DNA from: Hyphomicrobium sp.
GTDB lineage: Bacteria > Pseudomonadota > Alphaproteobacteria > Rhizobiales > Hyphomicrobiaceae
Direction of reading: 5' to 3'
NCBI GenBank assembly: GCA_030148425.1
Contig: JASBTM010000003.1
Coordinates: 124,001 to 188,000 of the forward strand
Length of the DNA: 64,000 bases
Positions 1 to 8,258 of this stretch are shown piece by piece. Positions within the stretch are counted from its first letter, which is position 1. Each line of letters begins with the position of its first letter. The notes below the pieces were generated by a model. It was not told the DNA's origin. It made no database searches and was given only the letters and a program-made list of their open reading frames with translations. The translations under genes were made by a program, and so were the position numbers.

Positions 1-1
1 T

Positions 2-97
2 GCCGGGATGGAAAGATCTCCGGCTGAAGAAGATGCTTCACCCGCTGAGGAGCAGTCGTCTCCGGCGCAGGAACAGAAGTCTCCCGCCGAAGAGTAA
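2..97 (+). CDS. C-terminal tail of an unknown protein (5' end outside window)
   Basis: The frame is open from the window edge to a TAA at 95-97 and encodes about 31 residues rich in Ala, Pro, Glu, Gln and Ser, with a recurring SPAEE-like pattern. This looks like an acidic, disordered C-terminal tail. No fold or function can be assigned from it. The next gene on this strand is dxs, and a hopanoid-associated gene follows on the opposite strand, so an envelope or hopanoid context is possible but unproven. Confidence 0.45.
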   Translation, partial: AGMERSPAEEDASPAEEQSSPAQEQKSPAEE

Positions 98-224
98 AGT
101 TCGGTATTGCCGTCGGATTAGCGCTCTTGCCGGTCGCCCTTGCGGCGCCCGAAGGTGTGCGTCGGCGAGGCTTCGTCGGACGCGCCGTTCTGGCTTTGCG
201 TTCTTGCGGATCAATGTTCTCGAC

Positions 225-258
225 AAAAAAGCGCGGGCCGAATTCGACCCGCGCCTTT
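225..258 (-). terminator. Rho-independent terminator downstream of hpnM
   Basis: A 7-bp GC stem (231-237 with 248-254) surrounds a self-complementary CGAATTCG core. On the minus strand it is followed by six T residues, and on the plus strand by CTTTT. It lies 30 bp beyond the hpnM stop and can also serve the partial gene on the left, so it may act in both directions. Confidence 0.75.
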
Positions 259-284
259 TGCAATCAATAAGGTGATCGAAGGTG

Positions 285-923
285 TCAGCTACCCGATAGA
301 AGCTTATCGCCCTGCTTCTTGAGCGAGGCGATCAGGGCATCGGGGCCACCCGCTTGCAGGATGGTGGAGAACTCGGCGCGGCGGCTCGCAAGCTCGCTGA
401 TGGTGCCGTCGAGATAGACGTCGACGATCTTCCACTCTGGACCGGATTTGCGCATCAGATAGTTGATCGCGACGGGTTTGCCGTTGCTTTGGATGATCTG
501 TGTCTTGACCATCTTGTCGGCGGTTCCGCGATTGGAAATCTCGACAATTTGGAAAGTCTCGCCGGAGAAACCGTCGAAGCGCTTTGCATAGGTGGCAATC
601 ATCATGCGCCGGAAGCTGTCGGTAATCGCCGCTTGCTGCGCAGGCTGCAGAGTACTCCAGGTCTGACCGACTGCGAGACGTGCCATCAGCGGCGTGTCGT
701 AGGTCTTTGTCAGGACCGGAAGAAGGGCCTGATAGCGGCCGTTGACGCCCAACGATTGCGCCTGCTTCATTGTGCTCAACAGCGTTGTGTTCAGGCTGCT
801 AATGGTGGTCTCTGGCGAATCTGCCGCCTGTGCGTGCGCCGCCAACGGCGGCATCGCAATCGAGACAAACACAAACGCTGCGACCGAAGCTCCAAACGCG
901 CGAAATTTCGTGATCGGGACCAT
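285..923 (-). CDS. hpnM: Hopanoid-associated MlaC/Ttg2-family periplasmic protein (HpnM-like)
   Basis: This 212-residue protein has an N-terminal signal peptide (hydrophobic core about residues 12-30, ending near AHAQA) followed by an MlaC/toluene-tolerance fold, with the typical LARLAVGQTWSTL, YAKRFDGFSGE and YLMRKSGPEWKIVDVYLDG segments. Family members bind phospholipids or related lipids in the periplasm; HpnM is the version found in hopanoid clusters. A longer reading from 986 is possible, but the ATG at 923 is preceded by an excellent GGGGAGGGG ribosome-binding site and gives a clean signal peptide. It is divergent from dxs, whose product feeds isoprenoid and hence hopanoid synthesis. 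The assignment to HpnM rather than a generic MlaC rests partly on that context. Confidence 0.75.
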   Translation of the reverse strand: MVPITKFRAFGASVAAFVFVSIAMPPLAAHAQAADSPETTISSLNTTLLSTMKQAQSLGVNGRYQALLPVLTKTYDTPLMARLAVGQTWSTLQPAQQAAITDSFRRMMIATYAKRFDGFSGETFQIVEISNRGTADKMVKTQIIQSNGKPVAINYLMRKSGPEWKIVDVYLDGTISELASRRAEFSTILQAGGPDALIASLKKQGDKLLSGS

Positions 924-1165
924 TGCCCCTCCCCTGACTGTTCGAAAATACATGTATGCCCCCGCCGATATCAGCGTTTCGGCCAAAAGGTGTTAGGCAC
1001 GCACGATGGCGGTATTTAGCCAAGCTCCTCTCTCATTTGTGATGCTTGAATGCAACATATCCCCGCAGAGTCCGCCCCGCGTCCTAAGTTCCATTTTTTG
1101 CGACGTATCATAGGTTCATAGTTTAACGTCGAGAGGGACTCGAGCGGCAGTTGGGGGAGTCGATC

Positions 1166-3100
1166 ATGGATGCAATTGTAACTCGGCAGTCCAAAACTCC
1201 GCTTTTGGATCAAGTTAATACGCCCGACGACCTCAAGCAGCTCGCGGAAAGCGAACTGCCGCAACTGGCGGCAGAGCTTCGCACGGAGCTCATCGACGCG
1301 GTCTCGCAAACAGGTGGACATCTCGGGGCCGGCCTTGGCGTGGTCGAGCTGACCGTCGCTCTACACTATCTGTTCGATACGCCGCGCGATCGACTGATCT
1401 GGGACGTCAGCCATCAGTGCTATCCGCACAAGATTTTGACCGGACGCCGCGACCGCATTCGCACCCTGCGGCAGCCCGGTGGCCTTTCCGGTTTCACGAA
1501 GCGCACCGAAAGCGAATACGATCCGTTCGGCGCGGCGCACTCTTCGACATCGATTTCCGCCGGTCTCGGCATGGCAGTCGCGCGCGACATGTCGGGTGGC
1601 TCGAATAATGTCGTCTGCGTTATCGGCGACGGCGCGATGAGCGCAGGCATGGCCTACGAAGCCATGAACAATGCGGGTGCGCGCAACGAACGGCTGATCG
1701 TCATTCTCAACGATAACGATATGTCGATTGCGCCGCCGACGGGTGCGCTGTCGTCCTATCTCGCGCGTCTCACATCGAGCGATTCCTATCTCTACGTGCG
1801 GGATCTCGCGAAGCAACTTGCGAAGCGTCTGCCGAAGAGCTGGGAAGAGCGGGCTGCGCGCGTCGAAGAATACACGCGCAATCTCTGGCACGGGGGCGCC
1901 TGGTTCGAGGAACTCGGCTTCTATTACATCGGGCCAATCGACGGACATGATCTGAGCCAGCTCGTTCCGGTTTTGAAGAACGTGCGCGACGCGGGAGAAG
2001 GTCCAATCCTGGTTCACGTCGTGACGCAGAAGGGCAAGGGTTACGCCCCGGCCGAAGCCTCTCCCGACAAGTATCACGGCGTCGCGAAGTTCAATGTCGT
2101 GACCGGCGTGCAGGCGAAGGCGCAAGCCTCGGCGCCGTCGTATACGCGCGTGTTCGCTGACAGCCTGATCGCAGAGGCCAAGAAGGACGAAAAGATCGTA
2201 GCCATCACTGCGGCGATGCCGGACGGCACGGGCCTCGATGTATTCGGACGTGCATTTCCTGAGCGGACATTCGATGTCGGAATTGCCGAGCAGCACGCGG
2301 TGACATTCGCTGCGGGCCTTGCGACGGAGGGCATGAAGCCGTTCTGCGCGCTCTATTCAACGTTCCTGCAGCGTGGCTACGATCAAGTCGTTCACGACGT
2401 CGCGCTGCAAAATCTACCAGTGCGTTTTGCGATCGATCGCGCGGGTTTTGTCGGTGCCGACGGCGCTACGCACGCGGGCTCGTTCGATCTCGCCTATCTC
2501 GGATGCCTGCCGAACATGGTCATCATGGCGCCAGCAGACGAAGCTGAGTTGAAGCACATGGTTGCGACGGCGGCTTCGATCGACGACAGGCCGAGCGCAT
2601 TCCGCTTTCCGCGTGGCGAAGGCACCGGCGCGGCGCTGCCGACAGAGGGCGTTCCGCTCGAAATCGGTAAGGGGCGTATCGTTCGCGAGGGATCGACGAT
2701 TGCGATTTTGTCGCTCGGTACGCGCTTGCAGGAAGCAATGAAGGCGGCTGATCAGCTCGCAGCGCTGGGCCTGTCTGCGACGGTCGCGGATGCCCGCTTC
2801 ATGAAACCGCTCGACACGGATCTCATCCGGCGGCTCGCTGAGAACCATGATGTTCTGGTGACGGTCGAGGAAGGTACAGTCGGTGGCTTCGGCAGCCACG
2901 TGCTGCACTATCTCGCGGAGAACGGGCTGCTCGATCGCGGCCTGAAGGTGCGTTCGAAAGTCATGCCGGATGTCTTCGTCGATCAGGACAAGCCGGAGGT
3001 CATGAACCAGCGCGCCGGGCTTTCGGCGCAAGGCATCGTCGAGACGGTATGCAAGGCGTTGCAGCTCGACGTCGCGAGACCTGCGCGCGGACGCGCCTGA
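1166..3100 (+). CDS. dxs: 1-deoxy-D-xylulose-5-phosphate synthase
   Basis: Dxs is the thiamine-diphosphate enzyme that condenses pyruvate and glyceraldehyde-3-phosphate, the first step of the MEP isoprenoid pathway in the cytoplasm. The 644-residue product has the usual length. The ThDP/Mg motif (GDGAMSAG, then MNNAG) lies near residues 153-175, the catalytic-Glu segment GIAEQHA near 370, the pyrimidine-binding [15 protein letters not shown] near 425, and a C-terminal transketolase domain follows. A TTG at 1151 is in frame, but ATG 1166 sits a few bases after GGGGGAG and is preferred. It is divergent from hpnM, so this copy may supply hopanoid precursors. It is apparently monocistronic, because the next genes are on the other strand. 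Confidence 0.95.
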   Translation: MDAIVTRQSKTPLLDQVNTPDDLKQLAESELPQLAAELRTELIDAVSQTGGHLGAGLGVVELTVALHYLFDTPRDRLIWDVSHQCYPHKILTGRRDRIRTLRQPGGLSGFTKRTESEYDPFGAAHSSTSISAGLGMAVARDMSGGSNNVVCVIGDGAMSAGMAYEAMNNAGARNERLIVILNDNDMSIAPPTGALSSYLARLTSSDSYLYVRDLAKQLAKRLPKSWEERAARVEEYTRNLWHGGAWFEELGFYYIGPIDGHDLSQLVPVLKNVRDAGEGPILVHVVTQKGKGYAPAEASPDKYHGVAKFNVVTGVQAKAQASAPSYTRVFADSLIAEAKKDEKIVAITAAMPDGTGLDVFGRAFPERTFDVGIAEQHAVTFAAGLATEGMKPFCALYSTFLQRGYDQVVHDVALQNLPVRFAIDRAGFVGADGATHAGSFDLAYLGCLPNMVIMAPADEAELKHMVATAASIDDRPSAFRFPRGEGTGAALPTEGVPLEIGKGRIVREGSTIAILSLGTRLQEAMKAADQLAALGLSATVADARFMKPLDTDLIRRLAENHDVLVTVEEGTVGGFGSHVLHYLAENGLLDRGLKVRSKVMPDVFVDQDKPEVMNQRAGLSAQGIVETVCKALQLDVARPARGRA

Positions 3101-3153
3101 TCTCAAGGAAATAAGCCGCCGGTTTTGACGACGTCACATCGGCGGCACTTCGC

Positions 3154-3432
3154 CTACTTCTTCGAACCTTTGCCGGTTTTGCTGTCGTCGTCTCCCGCGA
3201 TCACCTTGCGGCACTCGGGGCTCAGGCGGTTGAGGTTCTTGTTGAGGCAAGCGACGATCTTATCTTCGTTGGGAATTTGCCAGAAACAGAGGCTCAAAAC
3301 GTCCGGCGTGCACGCGGACTGCTCGTCCGCGGTTCCGCTGTGAGCGAAAGAAACGGCGGTTCCTGAAACCGTCATAGCTGCCGCGGCCGCGCAAACGGCC
3401 AACACTTGCCAGAGTTGAATTCGTCGTCGCAC
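3154..3432 (-). CDS. Small secreted Cys-rich (GLG1-type repeat) protein, copy B
   Basis: This 92-residue protein starts at GTG (GAGG upstream) and has a signal peptide ending about residue 31 (SFA-HSG). The mature part carries four cysteines spaced as in the Cys_rich_FGFR/GLG1 repeat: CTPDVLSLC, then IVACLNKNLNRLSPEC. A Lys/Ser/Asp-rich tail follows. The role is unknown; the pattern suggests two disulphides and export to the periplasm. It is a tandem paralogue of the gene at 3471-3725 and lies 38 bp downstream of it on the same strand, so the two are probably co-transcribed. Divergence is greatest in the signal peptide and tail, while the Cys core is nearly identical. Confidence 0.75.
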   Translation of the reverse strand: MRRRIQLWQVLAVCAAAAAMTVSGTAVSFAHSGTADEQSACTPDVLSLCFWQIPNEDKIVACLNKNLNRLSPECRKVIAGDDDSKTGKGSKK

Positions 3433-3470
3433 GGTCTAACCTCGCAAGGATGTTTTCAGAAAAGGCCGCC

Positions 3471-3725
3471 TCAGCGCTTTTCTCGTGATTTCGATTTCGG
3501 TGCATCCCCCTTCATCACGGCGCGGCAGGCAGGGCTGAGCTTGGCCATGTTTTTGTTCAAGCAGGCAACGATGCGCTCTTCGCTGGGGATCTGAGCCGAG
3601 CACAATCGGAAGACGTCGGGCGTGCAAGCTTGTTGCTCTTCCTCCGTGCCGCTATGAGCGAAACTACCTGTCGCGCCCGCCATCATGAAGGCCGCAAAAA
3701 GCGCGCTCGTGCGCATCCATTGCAT
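3471..3725 (-). CDS. Small secreted Cys-rich (GLG1-type repeat) protein, copy A
   Basis: This 84-residue product from ATG 3725 (a second ATG at 3716 is equally possible) has a short signal peptide and the same four-Cys core as its neighbour: CTPDVFRLC, QIPSEERIVACLNKN, LSPACRAVM. A basic, KSKSREKR-like end follows. Family knowledge: this spacing resembles a single Cys_rich_FGFR/GLG1 repeat, found in many rhizobial and methylotroph periplasmic proteins of unknown role. It is the first gene of a two-gene tandem duplication. Reading further upstream to 3854 would put 43 non-secretory residues before the signal peptide, so the shorter start is chosen. Confidence 0.72.
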   Translation of the reverse strand: MQWMRTSALFAAFMMAGATGSFAHSGTEEEQQACTPDVFRLCSAQIPSEERIVACLNKNMAKLSPACRAVMKGDAPKSKSREKR

Positions 3726-3917
3726 TATTTTTGTCGTTTCGATTTTCACGTTCGCTCGCTGCAAAATGTGATGAACCAATAGAAACTCGCTCGGGGATAT
3801 GACTATACGCGGTGGTGAGACTAAGGCAGGCTTGAGAGCAATCCGTCGCGCCATGGGCGTGCTCGCGACTCAATCACAAAGCGAATTTAAGTTAACGCCC
3901 GCTACCTTCACCGAGGC

Positions 3918-3949
3918 AATCGCCGTCATCGTGGGTGACGACGGCGATT
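3918..3949 (-). terminator. Strong hairpin after the CMD-domain gene
   Basis: A perfect 10-bp inverted repeat (3918-3927 with 3940-3949, AATCGCCGTC arms) lies 7 bp beyond the stop of the minus-strand gene ending at 3956. There is no clear T tract, so it may be an mRNA 3'-end stabiliser or a weak terminator. Confidence 0.5.
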
Positions 3950-3955
3950 TGCCGT

Positions 3956-4507
3956 TTACGCAGCGCGACTCGGTGTGACAACCGGAAAGTCGATGTCGGT
4001 CTTTACCGTTTCGTTGAAGAAGTTCGTCCACACGTTGAGCGCCACGTGCTGGACAATCTCGATAATCTGTCCGTCGTCGTATCCCGCCGCTTTTACCGCC
4101 GCAAAATCGGCGTCGCTAATGTGTCCGCGATTTTCCGCTATTGCCTTTGCGAAGCGTACGGCTGCGTCAGCTTTCGGATCGTTGGACGCACCATTGCGAT
4201 TTGCCGTGATTTCAGCGTCGTCGAGCTTGGCGAGATTTCGCGCAAGATAGGTGTGAGCAGAAAGGCAATAGCTGCAGCCATTGATCTCAGCCACGGTAAG
4301 GGCGATGCGCTCGCGGGTCTGCGGAGGGAGTTTTCCCTTCGATAAAGCGCCGGAAAGACTGAGGTAACCCTCGAGTGCTGCCGGGCTGTTGGCGATCAGC
4401 CGGAACATGTTAGGCACGGTGCCGAGTTGCTTTTTCACGGCCTCTAGCAAGGGTTGAGCGGCGGCGGGGGCGTCTGCGATTGTTTCGGGAGTCGGGATGC
4501 GCGACAT
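3956..4507 (-). CDS. Carboxymuconolactone decarboxylase / AhpD-like peroxidase-related protein
   Basis: This 183-residue protein of the CMD/AhpD fold has its redox motif at C78-S-Y-C81 and a partnering His at 85 (CSYCLSAHT), followed by helices typical of alkylhydroperoxidase-like proteins. AhpD-type proteins use the Cys pair to reduce peroxides or pass electrons; the substrate here is unknown. ATG 4507 has a GAGGAGAG ribosome-binding site. It is divergently paired with a LysR regulator whose start is 122 bp away, and LysR proteins commonly control their divergent neighbour, so it is probably induced by that regulator's ligand or by oxidative conditions. Confidence 0.85.
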   Translation of the reverse strand: MSRIPTPETIADAPAAAQPLLEAVKKQLGTVPNMFRLIANSPAALEGYLSLSGALSKGKLPPQTRERIALTVAEINGCSYCLSAHTYLARNLAKLDDAEITANRNGASNDPKADAAVRFAKAIAENRGHISDADFAAVKAAGYDDGQIIEIVQHVALNVWTNFFNETVKTDIDFPVVTPSRAA

Positions 4508-4607
4508 GGACGTCTCTCCTCTTTGAAGTCCGGTCAATGATCGGCCGGCGGCGAGAGGCGTAACCCCTTTCAAATTTATCAAATAGACAGCACTATCGGC
4601 AATCTTC

Positions 4608-4624
4608 CTTCCAATAATCGGAAG
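4608..4624. promoter_or_regulatory. Candidate LysR operator overlapping the regulator's ribosome-binding site
   Basis: The palindrome CTTCC-N7-GGAAG lies in the divergent intergenic region. Its right arm GGAAG also serves as the Shine-Dalgarno of the LysR gene starting at 4629. The geometry (short arms, AT-rich spacer) fits a LysR-type T-N11-A site and would permit autorepression. This is inference from symmetry and position. Confidence 0.4.
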
Positions 4625-4628
4625 TATC

Positions 4629-5546
4629 ATGGATCGCTTCGACGCTATGTCGGTTCTGCTCGCCGTTGCTGATGCGGGGAGCCTTTCAGCGGGTGCCCGT
4701 AAGCTTGGGATGCCGCTCGCCACGGTGAGCCGCAAGGTTTCCGAACTCGAAGCGCATCTGCATACGCGGCTTTTGAATCGCGGAAGCCGACGGTTGGAAT
4801 TGACCGACGCCGGGCAATCCTACGTCGCGGCATGCCGCAGAATTCTAGAGGATGTCGTCGAAGCGGAGCGCGTTGCGTCCGGCGAATACCGAGCGCCGCG
4901 GGGCGATCTCGTGATGACGGCGCCGATCGTTTTCGGGCGGCTGCATGTGCTGCCCATCGTCGGCGCTTTTCTGAAGGCTTATCCCGACGTCGATGTGCGG
5001 CTCACGCTTGCCGATAGCGTCGTCAACCTTCTTGAAGAGCACGTGGATGTGGCGTTGCGGATTGGCGAACTTCCGGACAGCAGCCTTGTCGCCATGCGAA
5101 TTGGAACGATCCGGCGAATTGTTTGCGCGAGTCCGGAGTATCTTGAAGCGCGCGGCCTGCCCTTAAAGCCGAGCGACCTCGCAACGCATGACTGCATTAC
5201 GTTCGTGGGTTTGACGTCACCGAGCCTGTGGAGCTTTTCGGGCAAGGGAGCGCCGCAGGATGTTGCTATCCATTCGCGCCTGTCGGTGAACACTGCTGAA
5301 GCCGCCCTCGATATGGCCGTTGCGGGCTTGGGCGTGACGCGCGTGCTCTCATATCAAGCGGCGCGTCACCTTGCCGATGGCAAGCTCGCAGTCGTCCTCG
5401 AACCGTTCGAGCCTGGACCAATTCCCGTGAGCTTCGTCTACACAGGGCATGGTCTTCTGCCACTCAAACTGAGGGCGTTTCTTGATTTCGCGGCGCCGCG
5501 CCTTAAGGCAGTTCTTGCCGAGAGTAATGAACTCGCGGCTCGATAG
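4629..5546 (+). CDS. LysR-family transcriptional regulator
   Basis: This 305-residue protein has an N-terminal winged HTH (residues 1-60, with AGARKLGMPLATVSRKVSELEAHLHTRLL) and a periplasmic-binding-protein-like effector domain (about 90-300), the standard LysR layout and length. The SVVNLLEEHVDVALRIGELPDSSLVAMRIG segment is typical of the subgroup acting on oxidoreductase or quinone-related genes. It is divergent from the CMD/AhpD-like gene and is inferred to regulate it. The ATG at 4629 follows GGAAG at 4620-4624, which is part of a palindrome and a potential autoregulatory site. Confidence 0.92.
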   Translation: MDRFDAMSVLLAVADAGSLSAGARKLGMPLATVSRKVSELEAHLHTRLLNRGSRRLELTDAGQSYVAACRRILEDVVEAERVASGEYRAPRGDLVMTAPIVFGRLHVLPIVGAFLKAYPDVDVRLTLADSVVNLLEEHVDVALRIGELPDSSLVAMRIGTIRRIVCASPEYLEARGLPLKPSDLATHDCITFVGLTSPSLWSFSGKGAPQDVAIHSRLSVNTAEAALDMAVAGLGVTRVLSYQAARHLADGKLAVVLEPFEPGPIPVSFVYTGHGLLPLKLRAFLDFAAPRLKAVLAESNELAAR

Positions 5547-5554
5547 CCCGGTTC

Positions 5555-6004
5555 TTATGGGTTGGACGACGGAGGGCTCGGGGGCGATTCGGGAGCGGGT
5601 TCCGCGGGAGCCGGCGTAGCGTGCGGCGCTTCTGCAGGTGGCGCTTCAGTGGTCGGTGCTGGGGTCGGCGGAGTGGCGACCTCTGCGGCAGCCAACGACG
5701 AGCGCACTTCACAGAGCGTCGGGGAATCGAGCGACGCCTTGTTCATGAAGGCCCAGTTAGCGAAGGCGACGTAGCATACTGCGGCGGCCTCTTCCTTTTG
5801 GAGCGTCACGATAACATTGTCGGTCCGGACTTTATCGGTCACCCTCTTGGCGACTTCGAGGGGAATGAGCGTAACGGATTTAATTTGAAATCCGCGGGCC
5901 AACAGGTTCGTAAACGAGGATTGAAGCCGATCGTCTGCTGAAGCCGAGGTGGAAATGAAGGCCGCGGCGGTCGCGAACAGGAGTCCAAGTTTGAGGCTGC
6001 GCAT
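5555..6004 (-). CDS. Secreted protein of unknown function with Pro/Ala-rich tail
   Basis: This 149-residue product has a clear signal peptide (residues 1-23, ending STSASA-DD), a small core of about 75 residues containing two cysteines (AAAVCYVAFANWAF and SPTLCEVRSSL), and a C-terminal tail of about 45 residues dominated by Pro, Ala, Glu and Thr. The tail looks like a flexible periplasmic linker or cell-wall-spanning region. I do not recognise the core. The ATG at 6004 is chosen because it opens the signal peptide. It is convergent with the LysR gene, only 8 bp away. Confidence 0.7.
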   Translation of the reverse strand: MRSLKLGLLFATAAAFISTSASADDRLQSSFTNLLARGFQIKSVTLIPLEVAKRVTDKVRTDNVIVTLQKEEAAAVCYVAFANWAFMNKASLDSPTLCEVRSSLAAAEVATPPTPAPTTEAPPAEAPHATPAPAEPAPESPPSPPSSNP

Positions 6005-6143
6005 CCGATCCACTCTCCGAATTGCCGAGGTCTCACTTTGATCAATAAAAACGTCACTACTACGGCGCGCGCGGCCTCTCAATAGCCAACGACCAGCAGA
6101 GCCTGAGACCTGGGGACAAGCGGTCATTTCAATGGGCAATAGG

Positions 6144-7031
6144 CTAATTCGCGTTGGATTTACTGGGATAAAATATCGCTACGGGAGCAGCGTAGTCCGG
6201 CGGCGCCAAGCTCGGCGGAATTTCGTCTCCAGACTTTAGAAAATCGGCCAAGAAGTGCGTGTGAGCGCCGTTCGGAGACGACTCGCCCGGCCCTGGGATT
6301 TTCGCGAAGATCTCTATCCGGGCAGCGGCTGTTTCGACCACACGATGCGGACTGACCGCGATGAACTGGCTCAACATGATCGGCATGAAGTTCGACCAAT
6401 GCTGGCCGCCAATCTTCGAAAGCGAGGAAAGAAGCTCCTCGTTGTTGGAGCGTACGCAGAAGCGTGTGTAGCGACGACCGATTCCGATATCGAACAGCAT
6501 GTCGTTGCGATGCGCTTCGCCGATGGCTCCGGCATCGGGGCCGAGGGGCTTCAATTCTGAAGCGGAGGAAGGAAAAGCTGCGCGGCCGCGCGGAAGACCG
6601 AGAACGATCGGCCCACCATCGGTGAATGCAAAGGCGCGGACCTTCTCAGTGATGGCGAGGCGAAATGCGGCGTCGGGCCGTTCGGCGGTTATCACCCCGG
6701 CTTCGACGCTGACGTTGACCGGAGCGCCGTCAAAACTCGGAAACTCGGCAACGGCACCCGGCGCCCCGACCACCCAGGTTCCCTGGCCGGCAACGATGGT
6801 ATCTCGGACCCAATCGACGAGTTCTTCGCGGATCCACGGCAACAACCGGACCCGCACAGAAAGCGATGCGAGACGCTCAGGCAGTTTGGCCCAGATCGCG
6901 TCGCGCTGACTTTCGCTCATCGCCATCCAGTCGCCGATCTCGGGACCCGTTCGGGCGCATCCAAGACAGTATCCGGTGGCGTCGTCGAGTTTGCATATAC
7001 CTATGCAAGGCGAATGGCGTGCCACCTGCAA
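6144..7031 (-). CDS. DUF1289-containing protein with long uncharacterised C-terminal domain
   Basis: The 295-residue product begins with a DUF1289 Cys cluster (SPCIGICKLDDATGYCLGC, residues 8-26), a four-Cys putative metal site usually found in stand-alone proteins of 60-90 residues. It is followed by about 200 residues that I do not recognise, with a FxTDGGPIVLGLPRGRAAF segment and an all-alpha/beta look. The start is uncertain: TTG 7031 or GTG 7025 are the only candidates before the Cys cluster, both behind AAAAGG. No operon partner is evident. The role is unknown; metal binding is inferred from the Cys pattern alone. Confidence 0.7.
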   Translation of the reverse strand: MQVARHSPCIGICKLDDATGYCLGCARTGPEIGDWMAMSESQRDAIWAKLPERLASLSVRVRLLPWIREELVDWVRDTIVAGQGTWVVGAPGAVAEFPSFDGAPVNVSVEAGVITAERPDAAFRLAITEKVRAFAFTDGGPIVLGLPRGRAAFPSSASELKPLGPDAGAIGEAHRNDMLFDIGIGRRYTRFCVRSNNEELLSSLSKIGGQHWSNFMPIMLSQFIAVSPHRVVETAAARIEIFAKIPGPGESSPNGAHTHFLADFLKSGDEIPPSLAPPDYAAPVAIFYPSKSNAN

Positions 7032-7110
7032 AAGGCCTTTTCCAGATTGCTATTGATGGACGAGGCCGGACCACGCGTGCGGTCCGGCCATAACGGGCTT
7101 GTGCCGGTCT

Positions 7111-7824
7111 TCAGCGCGCGGGCTTGGCGCTCATTCTTTCGAGAAGCATCCCGAAGATGATCGCGATTCCCGTCCATAGGATGGCCTGGATGCCCAACGA
7201 CGCCACTCGGAATTTCCAGAGCAGGTCGGCGGGGAACCCTTCCGGGACCTCGTTGATCGACGGCAACATATAGCCAGCGAGCGATGTCAGCACGATGTAG
7301 ACGCCGGCGCCGATCAACGCAGCGTTCCAAGCGCCGAAGCTTGCAACGAACTGCCGCGCAGCACTGATGGCGATCGCCAACGCGGCGAGCGAAAAGGCAA
7401 TCATTCCGAAGTAGAGCTGTGTTCGGTACCCGATTGTCTCCGGCGATCCGACGGAAGGTGGGTTCGCAGGATATTTGAGATCAGGCACGATGTAGATCGC
7501 GATGAAGCCCAACAGTGCGATGACGACGGCCGTGACGCGAGGCGAAAAGCTGGTGAGGCGACCGTTGACGAATGCAAAGGCCAACGCAAAAAGGCCGCCC
7601 ATAGCGGTGCCAACGACGGCGACGCCTGTGAACAGTCCGATGCTTGCCTGCACTTCGCGGCTTACGATTTCCGGTTCTTCCGGCTCGCCCTTGGCCTTCG
7701 ACATCTGCTCTTCGAAGCCGATGGCGCGATCAACCTGCGGCTCTCCGAAAACCTTGGCGAAGCCGAACGCTATAATACCCGCGAGAAGCCCGGCAATCAT
7801 GCCGCGCACGAGCAAAGATCCCAT
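7111..7824 (-). CDS. cbtA: Cobalt transporter subunit CbtA
   Basis: This 237-residue integral membrane protein has about five to six hydrophobic segments and the CbtA signature: a G-rich first helix (GMIAGLLAGIIAFGFAKVFGEPQV) and a polar FEEQMSKAKGEPEEPEIVSREVQ loop. CbtAB is a cobalt uptake system inferred from B12-riboswitch genomics. It lies 21 bp downstream of cbtB in the same transcript, behind the cobalamin riboswitch at about 8075-8235, so it should be shut off when cobalamin is plentiful. ATG 7824 has GGAGA upstream. Confidence 0.92.
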   Translation of the reverse strand: MGSLLVRGMIAGLLAGIIAFGFAKVFGEPQVDRAIGFEEQMSKAKGEPEEPEIVSREVQASIGLFTGVAVVGTAMGGLFALAFAFVNGRLTSFSPRVTAVVIALLGFIAIYIVPDLKYPANPPSVGSPETIGYRTQLYFGMIAFSLAALAIAISAARQFVASFGAWNAALIGAGVYIVLTSLAGYMLPSINEVPEGFPADLLWKFRVASLGIQAILWTGIAIIFGMLLERMSAKPAR

Positions 7825-7845
7825 ATCTGAAAATCTCCGCAGGGC

Positions 7846-8055
7846 TTAGTGGCACGGAAAGCCGAGGAGATGGCGGCCGTCATGCACGAACTCGTGTACG
7901 TACATGCCGTTAAAGAGTGCCATTGCTCCTTCTTCGACGCCGATGAAATACATGGCGAGAAGGAACAGCAGTCCGCCGAATACCGCCCAGGGCAGAATTT
8001 CGCGGACGGGGACAGGGGCGAGAACGCCGCCGTGGACGACGGAAGAAGAAGTCAT
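7846..8055 (-). CDS. cbtB: Cobalt transporter subunit CbtB
   Basis: This 69-residue single-span membrane protein has the diagnostic His-rich C-terminus (HEFVHDGRHLLGFPCH), which is thought to bind cobalt. The helix covers about residues 20-40. It starts at ATG 8055 after AAGGAGG and lies directly downstream of a cobalamin riboswitch, the classic arrangement for cbtB-cbtA. Its partner CbtA follows. The C-terminal Cys-His pair is the end of the protein, so the metal-binding tail is intact. Confidence 0.93.
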   Translation of the reverse strand: MTSSSVVHGGVLAPVPVREILPWAVFGGLLFLLAMYFIGVEEGAMALFNGMYVHEFVHDGRHLLGFPCH

Positions 8056-8074
8056 GAGGTGAGCCTCCTTGGGA

Positions 8075-8240
8075 TTACGCGTCCCGTTTCAAAGCGTGCT
8101 TTGGTCTTGAATTGGGTCTGACTTTCGATGGACGCCATGAGCGTCCCGCGATTACAGTGGCGCGACCGTACCGGATTTTCACCGGCTTCCAATCCCTGAC
8201 GATGCACGGCTCACCATAGGACTGGCCGGAAGTTTGTCAA
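8075..8240 (-). promoter_or_regulatory. Cobalamin (AdoCbl) riboswitch
   Basis: Read on the minus strand, the leader contains the hallmark B12-box elements: GCCGGTGAAAATCCGG, then GCGCCACTGTAA, followed by the conserved AGTCAGACCC-like segment. It lies just upstream of cbtB. In this family ligand binding closes the ribosome-binding site or triggers termination, so cbtBA should be expressed under cobalamin limitation. The exact ends are approximate. Confidence 0.92.
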
Positions 8241-8258
8241 TGTGAGCGATATTCCAAG

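Noticed and set aside
1361-2296. 311-codon open frame opposite dxs
   Set aside because: Antisense shadow of dxs with low-information Arg-rich translation.
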